DNA of 64,000 nt from Trichostrongylus colubriformis (taxonomy: Eukaryota > Nematoda > Chromadorea > Rhabditida > Trichostrongylidae), in NCBI GenBank assembly GCA_963978905.1, contig OZ022260.1, positions 14,621,725 to 14,685,724 on the forward strand, in the 5' to 3' direction. Shown here in pieces: positions 37,800 through 49,290 of the stretch. The position numbers and the translations under genes are program-made. The notes beneath the pieces are model-generated. The model made no database searches. It had not been told where the DNA came from and saw only the letters and a program-made list of their open reading frames with translations. Numbering within the stretch: the stretch's first letter is position 1; the number at the start of each line of letters is the position of its first letter.

Positions 37800-40775
37800 T
37801 TCTCAGACGAATTTCGTAGCATTGCTTGAGTTCACAGGTCTGGTCATTACTTGATCTGGGGTTTAGGAATTTAGGAGGGTGTGGTGACGCGATTCGTCAC
37901 GCTGCATCTCTTCCGGTAAGCGATAGCGTGACAAACAGGATTAGAGTCACTTTTCGAGTTGCAAACATTTTTTGCACTGTTGTCAGCTAGCGGGACCAGA
38001 TGGTACGGCTCCGCGGAGAAATTCAGCAGGTCGCGCATGCAACGCGTGCCGGCTGACGTCACAATCACCGCGCGGCACGGCTGCGAACGATGACCTTTAC
38101 GGCTACCATTGCGCTCCAATAAGGGTAACTGTTCGTACCCTGCCAGTCAGAGTATACCGGTAGTCGAGGACTTCTCGATAGAAAGGTCGTATCTGACCGG
38201 ACAAGGGGGGGTCGTACCTGCAGAGGTCAGCGATAAGCACTAGCACTTAAACTTTCGATGGCCAGATGAGTAGTGAAAGGTATTTTACACGGACCCCTGA
38301 AAGGAAATGTGAAAGTGATAACTTCTTGCTTCAAGTAAGAGTAACAATAAAACACGTATCAACTATACAGTTCGAAACAGTTGCTGGCATTGTGGAGGCC
38401 AAAAACTTGGAGGTCGTATTCGGTCCTCCTGTAGGGGCGAACTGATACACTAAGGACGAGCGCATCATACAACGTCAGGCCTTGCTATGTGATAGCTGCG
38501 AGAGCTGGACTTTTTGGTGTGGTGGGCTTGTTCAGTCCTCTGGATCCGCCTAAGCCTATGGTTCGGTAGCCTCGCGTTATGGCTGTGACGTCACCCATCA
38601 CGCGTCGCATGCGCGCGCCGGTGTGTTTTTCTCCCCACCCACTAAATCTCAGCTACAGTTGCCCTGGCTGCCACACCGCACTACGGTAATCATTGTTATC
38701 GATTTTCTATGCAATGTCTACGCATTCCACGACACAGCAAGCGTACGCGAGACGCAACTGTCCGCTCTTCCATGCATGACATTACTGTGGGTGGGGATAT
38801 GGTAACGATGTACCGCGTATAATCCTGTGCCGGACTTCAGGATGTAGCCCAGTAAATAAAGGTACCGTGGTGACAAATAGCGGTGACGAATAGCACTATC
38901 TCCATCTGCTAATGATACGTCAGCGGAATCAAAAATTTGACTGCCACGATCGCGCGCCAAATACGCGAAATGGTCGGTATATGTATGCTGAAAAACGACG
39001 CCAGATTTGCCATTTGCGTCTCGTCTATCTTTGACACAATCTACCTTTGATGCATTTTTATTTACTTTGTTATTGCACACCATCATCTTAGTCTGCCCTT
39101 GTGGTTTTTTTTTTTTGCTAGCAACGGCTGCGATCGAGCTTGCCGAGTAAGGTACTCCTTCCTAAAGAACCATTTGAATTTTCACTTGAAAATACTAGCA
39201 GGTCTGGATCTTTCAACGCTTACGATGTTATGAATCCCATCTCATGAATGATATTAATGTCATCGCTTAATTTTCTTGAAGAACAATTTTAATTACCCAA
39301 GATCAAGGTGCCGTCTGACGTAGTAATTCCGATGATCCGTGCCAAGATTACGAAGGGCATCCCTGTCAAATACTACGGCTGCGCAGTTCCACCAAAAAGG
39401 TTAACAACTACTACGGCTACGCAGTTGCACCAAAAAGGTTAACACCGCTAAAACTTGGGGTTCATTCACGTTGTGATCAGCTATACCAATACTCAGTTGA
39501 TATTATTCCTAGATACCTATGTCTCATCGACATTCTAAAGAAATGCAACTTATAAGAAGATGAATAACCGACTTTCCTTATGTATTCTACGGGCTTGCAG
39601 CATGTGATTTTTCACCTGAACACTTCGAAAATATTGCTGAAAACATTAACAACCTAGCCACACATTCCTTTTCCCAACCTGCTCTCGATGAGTTTATGGT
39701 CTATGTCATGGAGGACCACTTGCTACATATTACATATGTTCATCGTGGCTATTTCAACTTATCTTGCGTTGAAGGTCACCCGAAAGAGCGCAACAAAAGT
39801 ACAAAAGGAGCTCAGAAAGCAATTGTACAATGTCAGTAGGGAAAGAAGTCTGTGCTGGGTCCAAAACTCTTATAAATAACGGAAGGTGATGAATATTAGC
39901 TCATAGACACTGCTGATGCCATGCATCTCGACGAGAATATCGGCTGTCAGCTGTCAAAGCGAGGGACTACATAGGTGTCACGAAACAAATGAGTTTACAT
40001 ACATGTCACTTTATGGCGGAAAGTTTTCACGGAAATATAGACACTTCATTCCTGATCCTGTCTGGTGTTGTTAAAATTATTGTCCGTCCACGTTGTCGCC
40101 AAAAGCTGAGAACACAAGGCATAATTTGAAAGACTCGTGATATACTTGCCAAGGAAGCGATAACCGAGATGGACCAAACGAATGATACAAACAGAATTGC
40201 AGCAGATACAGCTGGGCCGGTACTCAGAATGCCTGCTCCTTCTCAGCGGACCTTTAATGAATACACGAGGCTGCTTGTATTTACCAACCGGAGTTGTGTT
40301 GCTAATCCACAAGATGAATAAATACGGAGTGTAGACTTCCTCCTCCCTAACTAACATTTGGTTATATGGCCACTAACAGTCGCAATCCTATCGAACTAAG
40401 CGAGAAGCGCAGTGAACATACCAAGAAAACTTCCCCAGCTCCACACAAGCAAAATTATCCATACAACAAAAACGAAGTCAACTTGTGGATTCCTTACAAA
40501 TGATGAAACCCTTTTCCATTATGCAAGCGTTTTGGAAAAAAAGAAGAGAGCGAAGCGATCATCATGAAAACCATCAAGTTTATGCAAACTACCGTAGAAA
40601 AATTAAACAGATCGCCACCTATTAAAGGCACAGTTCAGGATAATTCTCATGCGTCTTCGCGTTCCGTGAAAACTCTGGGGGTGCTGAAGAACACATAAGC
40701 AAAGAAGCAGCCAAAGAAATTTCCGAAAATGCTCAAAATAAGGTGTTTCCAACGTCTTGCTTCGTGTTTTCAACT
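37800..40775. other. Repeat-rich intergenic region left of the Penelope element
   Basis: No supported gene. Contains a repeat at 38940-39040 (GATCGCGCGCCAAATAC ... AACGACGCCAG) also found at 45265-45360, and a tandem duplication of about 39 bases at 39371-39444 (GCACCAAAAAGGTTAACA units). Confidence 0.45.
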
Positions 40776-41096
40776 TAAAAGCAAGCATCCTTCATAAGTG
40801 TCCAAGTTCGACTATCCATAAATCTTGGCATTCTGTTTATTTACGTTGTATTTCTCCTTGAAGCCGTAACCAAGATGTTAATTTACTTTATTCGGCTTCG
40901 GCCTTGTCGCCTTAGCCTAGAAAGTCAAAGATAAATGCGATCTATCCCCCCAAACACCATTTCACGCTTACAAAACAGTTCTACCAAGACCAGAAGGGTT
41001 AGGAAAAGAGTCGCAAACCACAACCATAGTGAGACTAACCTTTGAGCACAACCGGCTGTCGCTGAGACCACCGCTATTCTGACTTGGTGGGTGGCT

Positions 41097-43833
41097 TCAG
41101 ATGACCCGATCCTCCGGCATGAAGCCGATGGCGTTTTTTAGGCCACACAGGTTGAGAAATGGGGCAAGCTCGTTTGTTATGGCTATGCACTCATCTTTCC
41201 TATTCATTTTAGGGTTTTTGGCGTTAATTCAAAATGCTTCCAAAGTTTTGCGCGCTGGAGTCTGGGGTTCGCGTGACAAAATCCCAACAGTTAGCTCAAA
41301 CTCCGCACCCCCATGGCATTGCAAGCGGTGAGCACCTAGGGGGGTCTCACGCCTCGATCTCTTTAGACCATCGAGGTGCTCCTTGATTCTCGTGCACAGA
41401 GGCCGCCCAGTTTCCCCAATATACCCATCTCCACAGAGTTTGCAAGATATCAGGTAGACCACACCTGACTCCTGGCAGTCACCTTCTCGTCCATTAGGAC
41501 AGATCACGCAATGAGAGGTTGCACACATGCGATCGTAGCTGCGGTTCCGGACTAGCTGTTGCCTCAGGGACGTTGGGGGAATTTCGACCACCCTGACTGC
41601 ATTGTCGAGACCACACCTGCGTAAAGCCCTCCTAACGGCCGAGCTGATGGCATCCGTTATGAAAGGCATGCAGAACGGTACTTTTTCGCCTTCGTCGACT
41701 CTAGACATCGGATGCCTTCTCATGGATGGTCCAGGAAGAGGCTGATCTTTGGTGGCGGTGGGGTAGCCATTCGCCTGCGCTATCTTACGGGCTAGCTCTA
41801 AAGAATCTTCTTTATCCTGAGTGTCCGATGACATTTTTCCGGCCGTTTTGAACATGTTCTTTATGATCGCCTGCTTGGTTTTGGAAGGGTGTGCCGACCG
41901 GAAATGGACCAAGATATTTTTGCTGCTGGGTTTCCTATACCATTTTGTTCGATACCACCCACGTTCAAGTTGCACCTGTACGTTCAGGAAAGGAAGCCAG
42001 TAGTCCTTGGGCTTCTCTCGTGTGAACTGGATGTTTTCGGTCTGGTTGTTGAGGAGCTCGAAACACGCGTCCATTTCCTTCTGGATCGAGCAGACGACGA
42101 AGCAATCATCTATGTACCGGCAATATAGAATGGGTCGACGATTCAATAGGGGCTGTTCTATCTTGGACATGTAGGCTATGGCTAGTGCAGGAGCCAACCT
42201 TTGGCCCATCGCTAGCCCCCTGATCTGCTTGCAATAATTCCCACACCATCTGAAAATAGAGCACTCCAGACATTCCTTGATCAGAGTAATGACCTGAGAG
42301 ATTGATAAGCCATGCATGTCGACTGACAATCTGTGTTCGTTTAAGAGTTCAAAGGTCGCCTGCAATGCACTCTCATTCGACACGTTGGTATAGAGAGATG
42401 TCACGTCGAAGGATTCCATGACGTGATTCCGCCTAAACCTGGTTTTTCTCAGCAGATCAAGGAACTTGCTCGTGTTGCTGAGGTGGGCAGGAATGAAAGG
42501 TAATAGCTGCACTAGCACAAGGTTAAGTAGCCACGACATCCTATCCGTAGGCCCTCCTATACTGCTTATAATAGGCCGTACCTTGAAATCCGCAGGGTTT
42601 GTAGAGGATATGGCAGACGGTGAGAGTTTGTGGGTTTTGAGGAGGGTGTAAAGAACTGGACAGATCGGGAGGTCACAGTTAAGGCGTGTGCCCACGGTCT
42701 TGGGTAACTGTGCAGTTCCAGCTATGTCAACCCAAACTCTGTTCAATCTTCGATATTGTCGCTTGAATTCTTCCGCCGATGATGTTCTATATAGCGTATC
42801 GTCCTTCAGGTGTGCTCGTGTTATTACAATATCGAGATCTCTTGGTAAAATCACAAACTCGCCTCCTTTATCGCTGACCGATATTTTTATACGATTTGCG
42901 CCTCGGAGATCCTTTAGCTCCTTGAGTCCCTGTTTCTGCTCTGTGGTCAGATTGGAAACGTGATGTTTTCGGCTATATTGGCTGAGAATGGTGAACATAG
43001 ATGTTGCAAATAGAAGGAACTTTACATCAACTGTAGGGTTTGGGTCCTGAGGTTTGAAAAACAAGGAGGGAAAAGGAATGGCGGGAAAACTGGTACTTGC
43101 ACCTCCTTCAGAGCCTTTTTCGCGCAATCTCCCTGAGGCGAAGTCTGTCCTGTAGAATTTGTAGGGCTGTAAGGATTTTCCGCGATACCCCATGACTTAT
43201 CGATTGACTGGGTGAAAAACTGGGACCCAGCTCCAAAACAGATAGCGCATTATCGGAAAGAGTGACGCCGCCAATAACAGTGACTCTACTCGCCGTAGAC
43301 CCCGCCACTTCACTGCCGTCAGAGTGAGGGTGGTCCGCAATAGCGGGGATGGTCCCGACTTGTGATTGTGATGAGCGACACCTTTCCAAATCTACTAATC
43401 TAGTGAACTTATTTTGAAGCCTGGCTTTGGTTTTTGAACGGATAGAATCGCAAATGATCTTTGACTCACCCACGATCCTTTTCCACTGGCAACTCGGCAG
43501 ATATCGTTGACAATACATTTCTTTCGACACACAACTGATCATCTCTGAGAAGACTTGTTTTCTTTGGCTTCGCAGGGCAGTCCTCAGTATGCGTAGTTCG
43601 ATATCTTGCATCTGTTTGCTGTCCACTGGTAGGCCGCATACCTCGTGCAGTCTCTTCCTTCTTATGAAGTTCGGGACGATGCGATGTTGGAGGCAGCGTC
43701 GAAGGAAGTGGGTGGTCTGCTTCGTCACAACTATTCGTTGTCGCAGCGAAAGAGCTTCCTTTACAAGTCGAAAGTATTTGGCTGGCACATCCTTCATAAG
43801 TGTCCAAGTTCGACTATCCATAAATCTTGGCAT
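41097..43833 (-). pseudogene. Penelope-type reverse transcriptase with GIY-YIG endonuclease, two lesions
   Basis: The N-terminal part (43833 to about 43115) includes the family signature LSDNALSVLELGPSF. The next frame (43193-41229) carries SDKGGEFVI, RT motif A SFDVTSLYTNV, motif B GLAMGQRLAPALA and motif C YCRYIDDCFVV. The C-terminus has a Cys cluster (CATSHCVICPNG) and the GIY-YIG nuclease (GVVYLISC...GYIGETGRPL...RIKEHL). The two frames meet at an A5 run near 43117, a likely single-base indel. A TGA at 41229-41231 interrupts the end where the family usually has Trp (EAF-stop-INAKNPKMNRKDECIAI); the frame then stays open to TGA at 41097. Intact length would be about 900 residues. The start codon lies inside the pLTR. 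The copy is probably inactive. Confidence 0.9.
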
Positions 43834-44305
43834 TCTGTTTATTTACGTTGTATTTCTCCTTGAAGCCGTAACCAAGATGTTAATTTACTTTATTCGGCTT
43901 CGGCCTTGTCGCCTTCGTCAGAGCCTGGAAAGTCAAAGATAAATGCGATCTATCCCCCCAAACACCATTTCACGCTTACAAAACAGTTCTACCAAGACCA
44001 GAAGGGTTAGGAAAAGAGTCGCAAACCACAACCGTAGCGAGACTAACCTTTGAGCACAACCGGCTGTCGCTGAGACCACCGCTATTCTGACTTGGTGGGT
44101 GGCTTCATGCCGGAGGGTCGGGTCATCTGAAGCCACCCACCAAGTCAGAATAGCGGTGGTCTCAGCGACAGCCGGTTGTGCTCAAAGGTTAGTCTCACTA
44201 TGGTTGTGGTTTGCGACTCTTTTCCTAACTCTTCTGGTCTTGGTAGAACTGTTTTGTAAGCGTGAAATGGTGTTTGGGGGATAGATCGCATTTATCTTTG
44301 ACTTT

Positions 44306-44345
44306 CCAGGCTCTGACGAAGGCGACAAGGCCGAAACGTTAGCCG
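44306..44345 (+). ncRNA. Hammerhead-ribozyme-like motif in the inverted pLTR copy
   Basis: The sequence has the core order CTGACGA (44313-44319), a GGC/GCC stem II with a GACAAG loop, then GAAAC (44333-44337), followed by GTTAGCC. Penelope-like elements are known to carry minimal type I hammerheads in the pLTR, in sense orientation as here. The triplet after the short stem III is GCC, not the canonical GUC. The other two pLTR copies have lost GAAAC or both core boxes. Confidence 0.6.
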
Positions 44346-44407
44346 AACAAAGTAAATTAACATCTTGGTTACGGCTTCAAGGAGAAATACAACGTAAAAG
44401 CAAGCAT

Positions 44408-46473
44408 TTGAACAAGTTTTCGCGTGTTAATATCATTCGATAAGGTTATTACTATGGGGATCCTCCCTATGCTGTCTTATCGCAGTCCATACCATGCCTC
44501 TTATCCACGTATATGCCACCGCTGTCTGCTGGCTAAGTCGTAGAACGGGTGTGGACCATCTTGAGACGGTGGTCGCCAGCTGACTTACGGGTTCTTTACG
44601 CGTTTGGCGCTCATCTCTCACGCCGCGATGATGGCACACGCTTTGCCGTTGTGGTAGGGCCTATCTACTCGCGAATGGAACCGAGACACTTATATTATCG
44701 TAAACTGTCCCTTTAAGAAAACAATGGGTTGCTATTGATGCGCCCATCACCACTATGGTTAAAGTCTAAAAGACAATAAACAAGAGCAGCATTGACAAAA
44801 CTGGAACGATATGGCTGAGACGGATTAGTAACCCATGGGTACTGCTGGAATCAAAGCATGTCAAGACAAGAACCTTCACAAAAACGAACTTTGCTCAGCG
44901 CCTTCACAACTACGCCTAAGGTCACGTTTTCTTATAAATCTGCCGGTAAACACGAGCCGAATAGGTGTTACATATTCAAAACCACAGGGCTACGAAGACA
45001 AATACTCGCCAATGCTGCACTTTGCGAAATCTGCTTCAGGCTTTGCCTTGAATCATGCAGAACCACCTGCGAATATTGCGGAGCAGGCGATCGTAATACT
45101 GCTATTTGTGCAATGCCCCAAGGAAAAAAGACGTTGCTTTGAAACCGCCCGACGTTGGACTCTTGGGAGGCCCACATGTACCAAAGAAGCAGCCTCACCT
45201 CTATCTGCAGATGAGTGGGAAATTTTCGGCAAGCCCCAATGTGTTTTCGTCCATCTATTGACTTCCAGGATCGCGCGCCAAATGCACGTTATCGTCAATA
45301 CATGCGGAAAACGACGCCAGGCTCGCCATTCGCGTCTCGTCTACCTCTAATACAATCCACCTTTGTTGCAGGTCTGTTAGTTGATCTCGTTGTTGATTCA
45401 TCAGCTAAAAGTTAGTGCTGCATCATTACTACTGGCCAAGAATCGAACTCGGGCCGCCCGCATGACAAGCGATCATTCTACCACTGAACCACCCCCGTCT
45501 TCAGACCGCTGTATTAACGACAATGGCTCAGGTTGGTTTGCCTTTATCAGTTCTAATTTTTGTCGCAAACAGTTACTGAGACAGACACACACTCAAAGGA
45601 ATCGTGCACAAAAAAATGAGCTATGTTAATCATATATTTATGTTTATTTGCTTGGAAAGGACCGCGTGCAAAAATTGTGCGAAAAAGCGAGAAACCGCCT
45701 AGGATAGAGCTTCTCAAAGTGGTGGCTCAGGGGCGGGGTTTCGGAATAAATGCTCGCCTAGCCGTCCGCCAAGTTCGAGGCAGAGTGGGATTTCTCGCTA
45801 TGCGTTTCACCGCGGCGGACGAGTTAACTCTGATGCTGCCCCTCGGCTGCCACTTTAGGAGCTGTATCATAACCGAACCCTCACCTTTTCACGTGAAACT
45901 TCGCATGGAGCTCTTATCAAGCGAGTACAACATACCTAAATATATGGGTAGCAGAGAAACTTATTTTCTCGTGCTAGATTCCTTTGAAGAAACCACTCAC
46001 GATAAATTGTAAGCGTTATTACTCCCATTAATGAATGTAGAGGTGTTGATTCCCACATCAGAGAAGAAAAACAAACGACAAGCTCATGGAAAGACGAAAA
46101 CGAGGATCTCTAGATAGTCTTCGTACAGTACTACAGCCAAGAATCGGGACGCTGCTTGGTAGTGTAATTCGAACTTCAACGACATCGCCTGTTTCGTCCT
46201 GCTAACGTTGTCCTCATCACTGGAATTTCTGTCTCATATTAATTTTCATGGTGATTCGCAAGCTCCCTTCACAACGCAGACGCCGCGTCGGAATTCGATT
46301 CATCCATCATCGGCTTAATTCGGTTCTGTGGTTGCGGCTTGGTTGGGTTTGAGCGGGCCTATTGTCGGGTGAGTGCGCCGTGATGCCGCAAAAGGTGTGT
46401 GGCCTGAACAACTATCCAGGGGTCTTCCTGCCCCAAGATGGTAAGTGGCTATTTTGTTTACCGCGTGATGTGT
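44408..46473. other. Intergenic region right of the Penelope element
   Basis: No supported gene. Holds a tRNA-like segment (45428-45502), a repeat shared with 38.9 kb (45265-45360) and one shared with 1.9 kb (45890-45990). Confidence 0.45.
45428..45502 (-). pseudogene. tRNA-Gly-derived pseudogene
   Basis: The minus strand reads GGTGGTTCAGTGGTAGAATG, the tRNA-Gly(GCC) D-arm, then GCTTGTCATGC in place of CCTGCCACG and a T-arm GAGTTCGATTCTTGG. The anticodon position is GTC and the two ends do not pair as an acceptor stem, so it should not act as a tRNA. Both pol III promoter boxes look intact. Confidence 0.7.
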
Positions 46474-46886
46474 CTTTAAAGGCACCAGTAGGAGTAAGGA
46501 AAATTTGATATCTAAGAATACATGTTCTCTGAAAACGAACCTTGTACTTCAAAAGAGGTCCTATGTGAAAATCGCGTTGAAAAACGCGGCTTGGGGTCAT
46601 ATGCTGACCCCGCAGCACGGCATGTCGTACTGCGATCTTGCGGGCGGGCGAGTCGCCGGGGAGGGCGAGAAAACGATCGTGGCCGACTGATTCAGCCTGT
46701 GACCTGTCTGCAGTCCACCCTGGCTAGTGACGCTGAGGGACGCGAGGGAGAAGAGGGATTTTCAGGTTCCTATTCCTCTGTTTTTTCGCAGTTTGATGTT
46801 GTTCTCTCTCTACTCTTAGAATGCTCAGCACCTCTACTTTCATGATCCCCCAATTTGCCAGATTTACCCCTCCCGGTTTCCTTAAA
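46474..46886. mobile_element. MITE, GGCACCGG family, copy 2
   Basis: Starts TTTAAAGGCACCAGTAGGAG and ends CCCCTCCCGGTTTCCTTAAAG. The interior is shared with 5055-5432. It abuts the next MITE at a shared TTAAA. Confidence 0.7.
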
Positions 46887-47440
46887 GGCAGCACTAGGGG
46901 AAAGTCGGGCGAAAAGTAAAAGTAATAGTGCATATAAAAGTCGAGATGCCTAGTAACAGAACAGTGGAGAAAAAACGGATGGAAATGACCAAAAACTCGA
47001 GAAATAGGACCCCCTTCCCACCATTGATTCTCGACGCGGACGACCTGTCCGTCAAGAGGCGGCTAGTCCGGACTATTCTTCCGTTAGCATGTTTCCAAAT
47101 GAACACCAGGAATGTTTGGAAATACGACAGCATATACTTTTTGGAGTGAGCTTCAAGCTAAAACTGCGAAAGCGCGCCGCAAAACCTTCGATCCTGCCGC
47201 ATCTCCTTGGCCGCTCCCACCCCAGTCAATCGGGAATTACGTCATCGGGAGGCGGGACCGGTGTCCAAGGGGCGGAACCGCTGCATGGTTGCGGCGTTTT
47301 GCAGGGTTTCTACAGCTTGGAGGAGCGCTTTTTCACCGGGATTTGCCACAGATAGCCTTCTCAGGCCCAGGACTACCATGTGAGTGACTTCTTGTAGGGA
47401 TTTCTCCATTACCGCATTACCCCTAATGCTGTCTTTAAAG
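46881..47440. mobile_element. MITE, TTTAAAGGCATCATTAGGGG family, copy 1
   Basis: Ends are CTTAAAGGCAGCACTAGGGG and the complement of CCCCTAATGCTGTCTTTAAAG. It matches 62293-62853 over its length, including GAAATAGGACCCCCTT and GACGACCTGTCCGTCAAGAG. TTAA at both ends suggests TTAA-targeting (piggyBac-like) mobilisation. Confidence 0.75.
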
Positions 47441-47954
47441 ACACCGTAAGGGAGTAATTTTGGCTTACGGTAGAACAGACGTAGTGTGGACGAGTTCAAG
47501 TGACCGCCATTGCACAAACTCGCCAATTTGACGCCTTGGCATGGTGCCAAGAGAAGATGTTTCCATTATAAAGTTGTTCATTCCTTTTACCTTCTCCTTT
47601 GTTCTTTCTTACATTGTTTCTAGATGTACTTACATGAATGTTGATGTAGTTGGGAATGGCCGCTCCTACGCTGGGAATCAGGTGCTACAACTAAAGTTGG
47701 CCCGCGGCCGTCTCCTACAGCGGACAACTCGGAACGCCAGTGCGATGATGCGAATGAGGCGCGAATACACACCGCAGCGATGCACTTTTGAGTTCGGGTT
47801 TTTTCACCGATTATCGCTTCTAACCTTCTGCGTTCGTTACGAAATACTCATTTCTTTGTATGTTTCTCTTGTTTCGGACCCCTTTCCGGTTCCTTTAAGC
47901 AACATACACGAAAGAAGAGAATATGCTTCGGCTATAATAGTTTTACATACACGA

Positions 47955-48368
47955 ATTTAAAGGTCCTGCCTGGGGTAAGGGAACAGTGATAACTGGAAAG
48001 ACATGTTCCCCAAAAAGAAACATTCCACTTCAGAAAACGTGATGTGTGGCGAAACTCGCATTGAAAAAGCAGTATGAGCACTGAAAAAGTGCGGGTCGCG
48101 ATGCCACCCATCTTTCGGGCAAGCTACGGCAAGGATAGGACAACATTCGCGGTCAGATGACTTAGCCGCTCCCTCTGCCTCTAACCCACCGGCTACCGAT
48201 GCACAAAGGCGCGAAAAGGAAAGAGTGAGAAGAGAGGTTTTCGGCTCCTACTTCGCTGGTTTTCCGCTGTTTTATTTTGTTCTTTTTTTATTACACTGGT
48301 GAGCGTCCCCGCTTTCATAATCCGGTTATTCCACAATTTGCCATAGCTATTCCTACCGGTGTCTTTAA
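47955..48368. mobile_element. MITE, GGCACCGG family, copy 3
   Basis: Starts AATTTAAAGGTCCTGCCTGG and ends CTACCGGTGTCTTTAA. The internal ACATGTTCC and CCACTTCAGAAAA blocks are shared with copies 1 and 2. Confidence 0.65.
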
Positions 48369-49290
48369 CTTCTCACAAGTGGGTGGGCAGTGATCGCGCG
48401 GCCCAGAAGCTCATCCAGCGAAGTCTGCGATGCAGCGAGAAGTTACTCCGAGTCTCCGTCTCTCACGGATGGCCTCGTTCAGTGAGGGGGGGGGGGGGGT
48501 ATCGCGCCGGCAGCGGACTTGAAGTGATCGCCTCCGCCGTCGCCTTTACCGTGTGTGCTGGCGCCGCGCGCGCTGACGAATCGCCGCTGCCTTGCCGGGG
48601 CCGCCGCCGAGCGATGTTTTTTCGGCGTGCGATCGGGTGTGAGTAACTGGCCGGCTCTCTTCGATCACACACACACACACACACACACTCGTTCGATTCA
48701 GGCCATCACTATCGCCAAAGCAACCATCTGTTTCTGGCTGGTACTCAGTCCAAATATACTTTTAATACCGAATACTCCAGTCTTTTATGATGTCTATCGC
48801 TACTTCTGTAGCTTATATCTTTTGTAAGGTTCTTGTTTACACTCTCAGGTATTCAAATTACTGAGCTGCTCCATGTCCAGCTGTTTTAAAAATGTCCTCA
48901 CTTCACTCAAAGGCAAAGTGTAAGATGGAATGACTCATCAGCATCAGCGTTACAACACGCTTTTAGGTTTTTTTTTTGAGATTCTGTCACTTTTTCTTAG
49001 AGGGTCCGTAAGTTCTCAAGTAGATCAGCTCATATCTATCAAAATTTCACTTCCTTTACATTGGTTTGAAGTGAAGTTTATGTGAAGGACTCATAGTGAG
49101 TCTCATGGTCAGTGAAGGGCTTTTTGCGTTTTTATGTAAAATATTCTCTGCTTCGCTTGAATAGTTGAATATATCAGCTATTGATTTTTTCCTTATCTTC
49201 TCTCTGATTACAGAAGTGCAATTGTTGTCGGCCTATATTTCAATTCCTATGTGATATCAAAAACGGATATAATCACAGATATCTGCAATT
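48369..49290. other. Region upstream of CARMIL
   Basis: GC-rich at 48400-48650 with a poly-G run at about 48486 and a CA microsatellite at about 48666-48688, then AT-rich. A CACAG acceptor ending at 49277, 13 bases before the ATG, could receive a spliced leader or a 5' UTR exon. Confidence 0.45.

Larger units (their letters stand above)
40776..44407 (-). mobile_element. Penelope-like retroelement with three pLTR copies and 13-bp TSD
   Basis: The direct repeat TAAAAGCAAGCAT lies at 40776-40788 and 44395-44407 and brackets the whole unit. Inside are two pLTR copies in the same orientation (40789-about 41105 and 43790-about 44105) and a third inverted copy (about 44106-44394) at the 5' side. 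The minus-strand coding region lies between and enters the repeats at both ends. This is the family's characteristic complex structure. Intact flanking duplications suggest one insertion event. Nematode elements of this class with GIY-YIG are known as Nematis; assignment to it is inference. Confidence 0.9.

Noticed and set aside
45623..46012. 129-codon plus open frame
   Set aside because: Overlaps a dispersed repeat shared with 1.9 kb and has no recognisable domain.
48666..48688. Possible promoter element at the CA run and poly-G tract upstream of CARMIL
   Set aside because: Simple repeats only; nothing specific supports a regulatory call.
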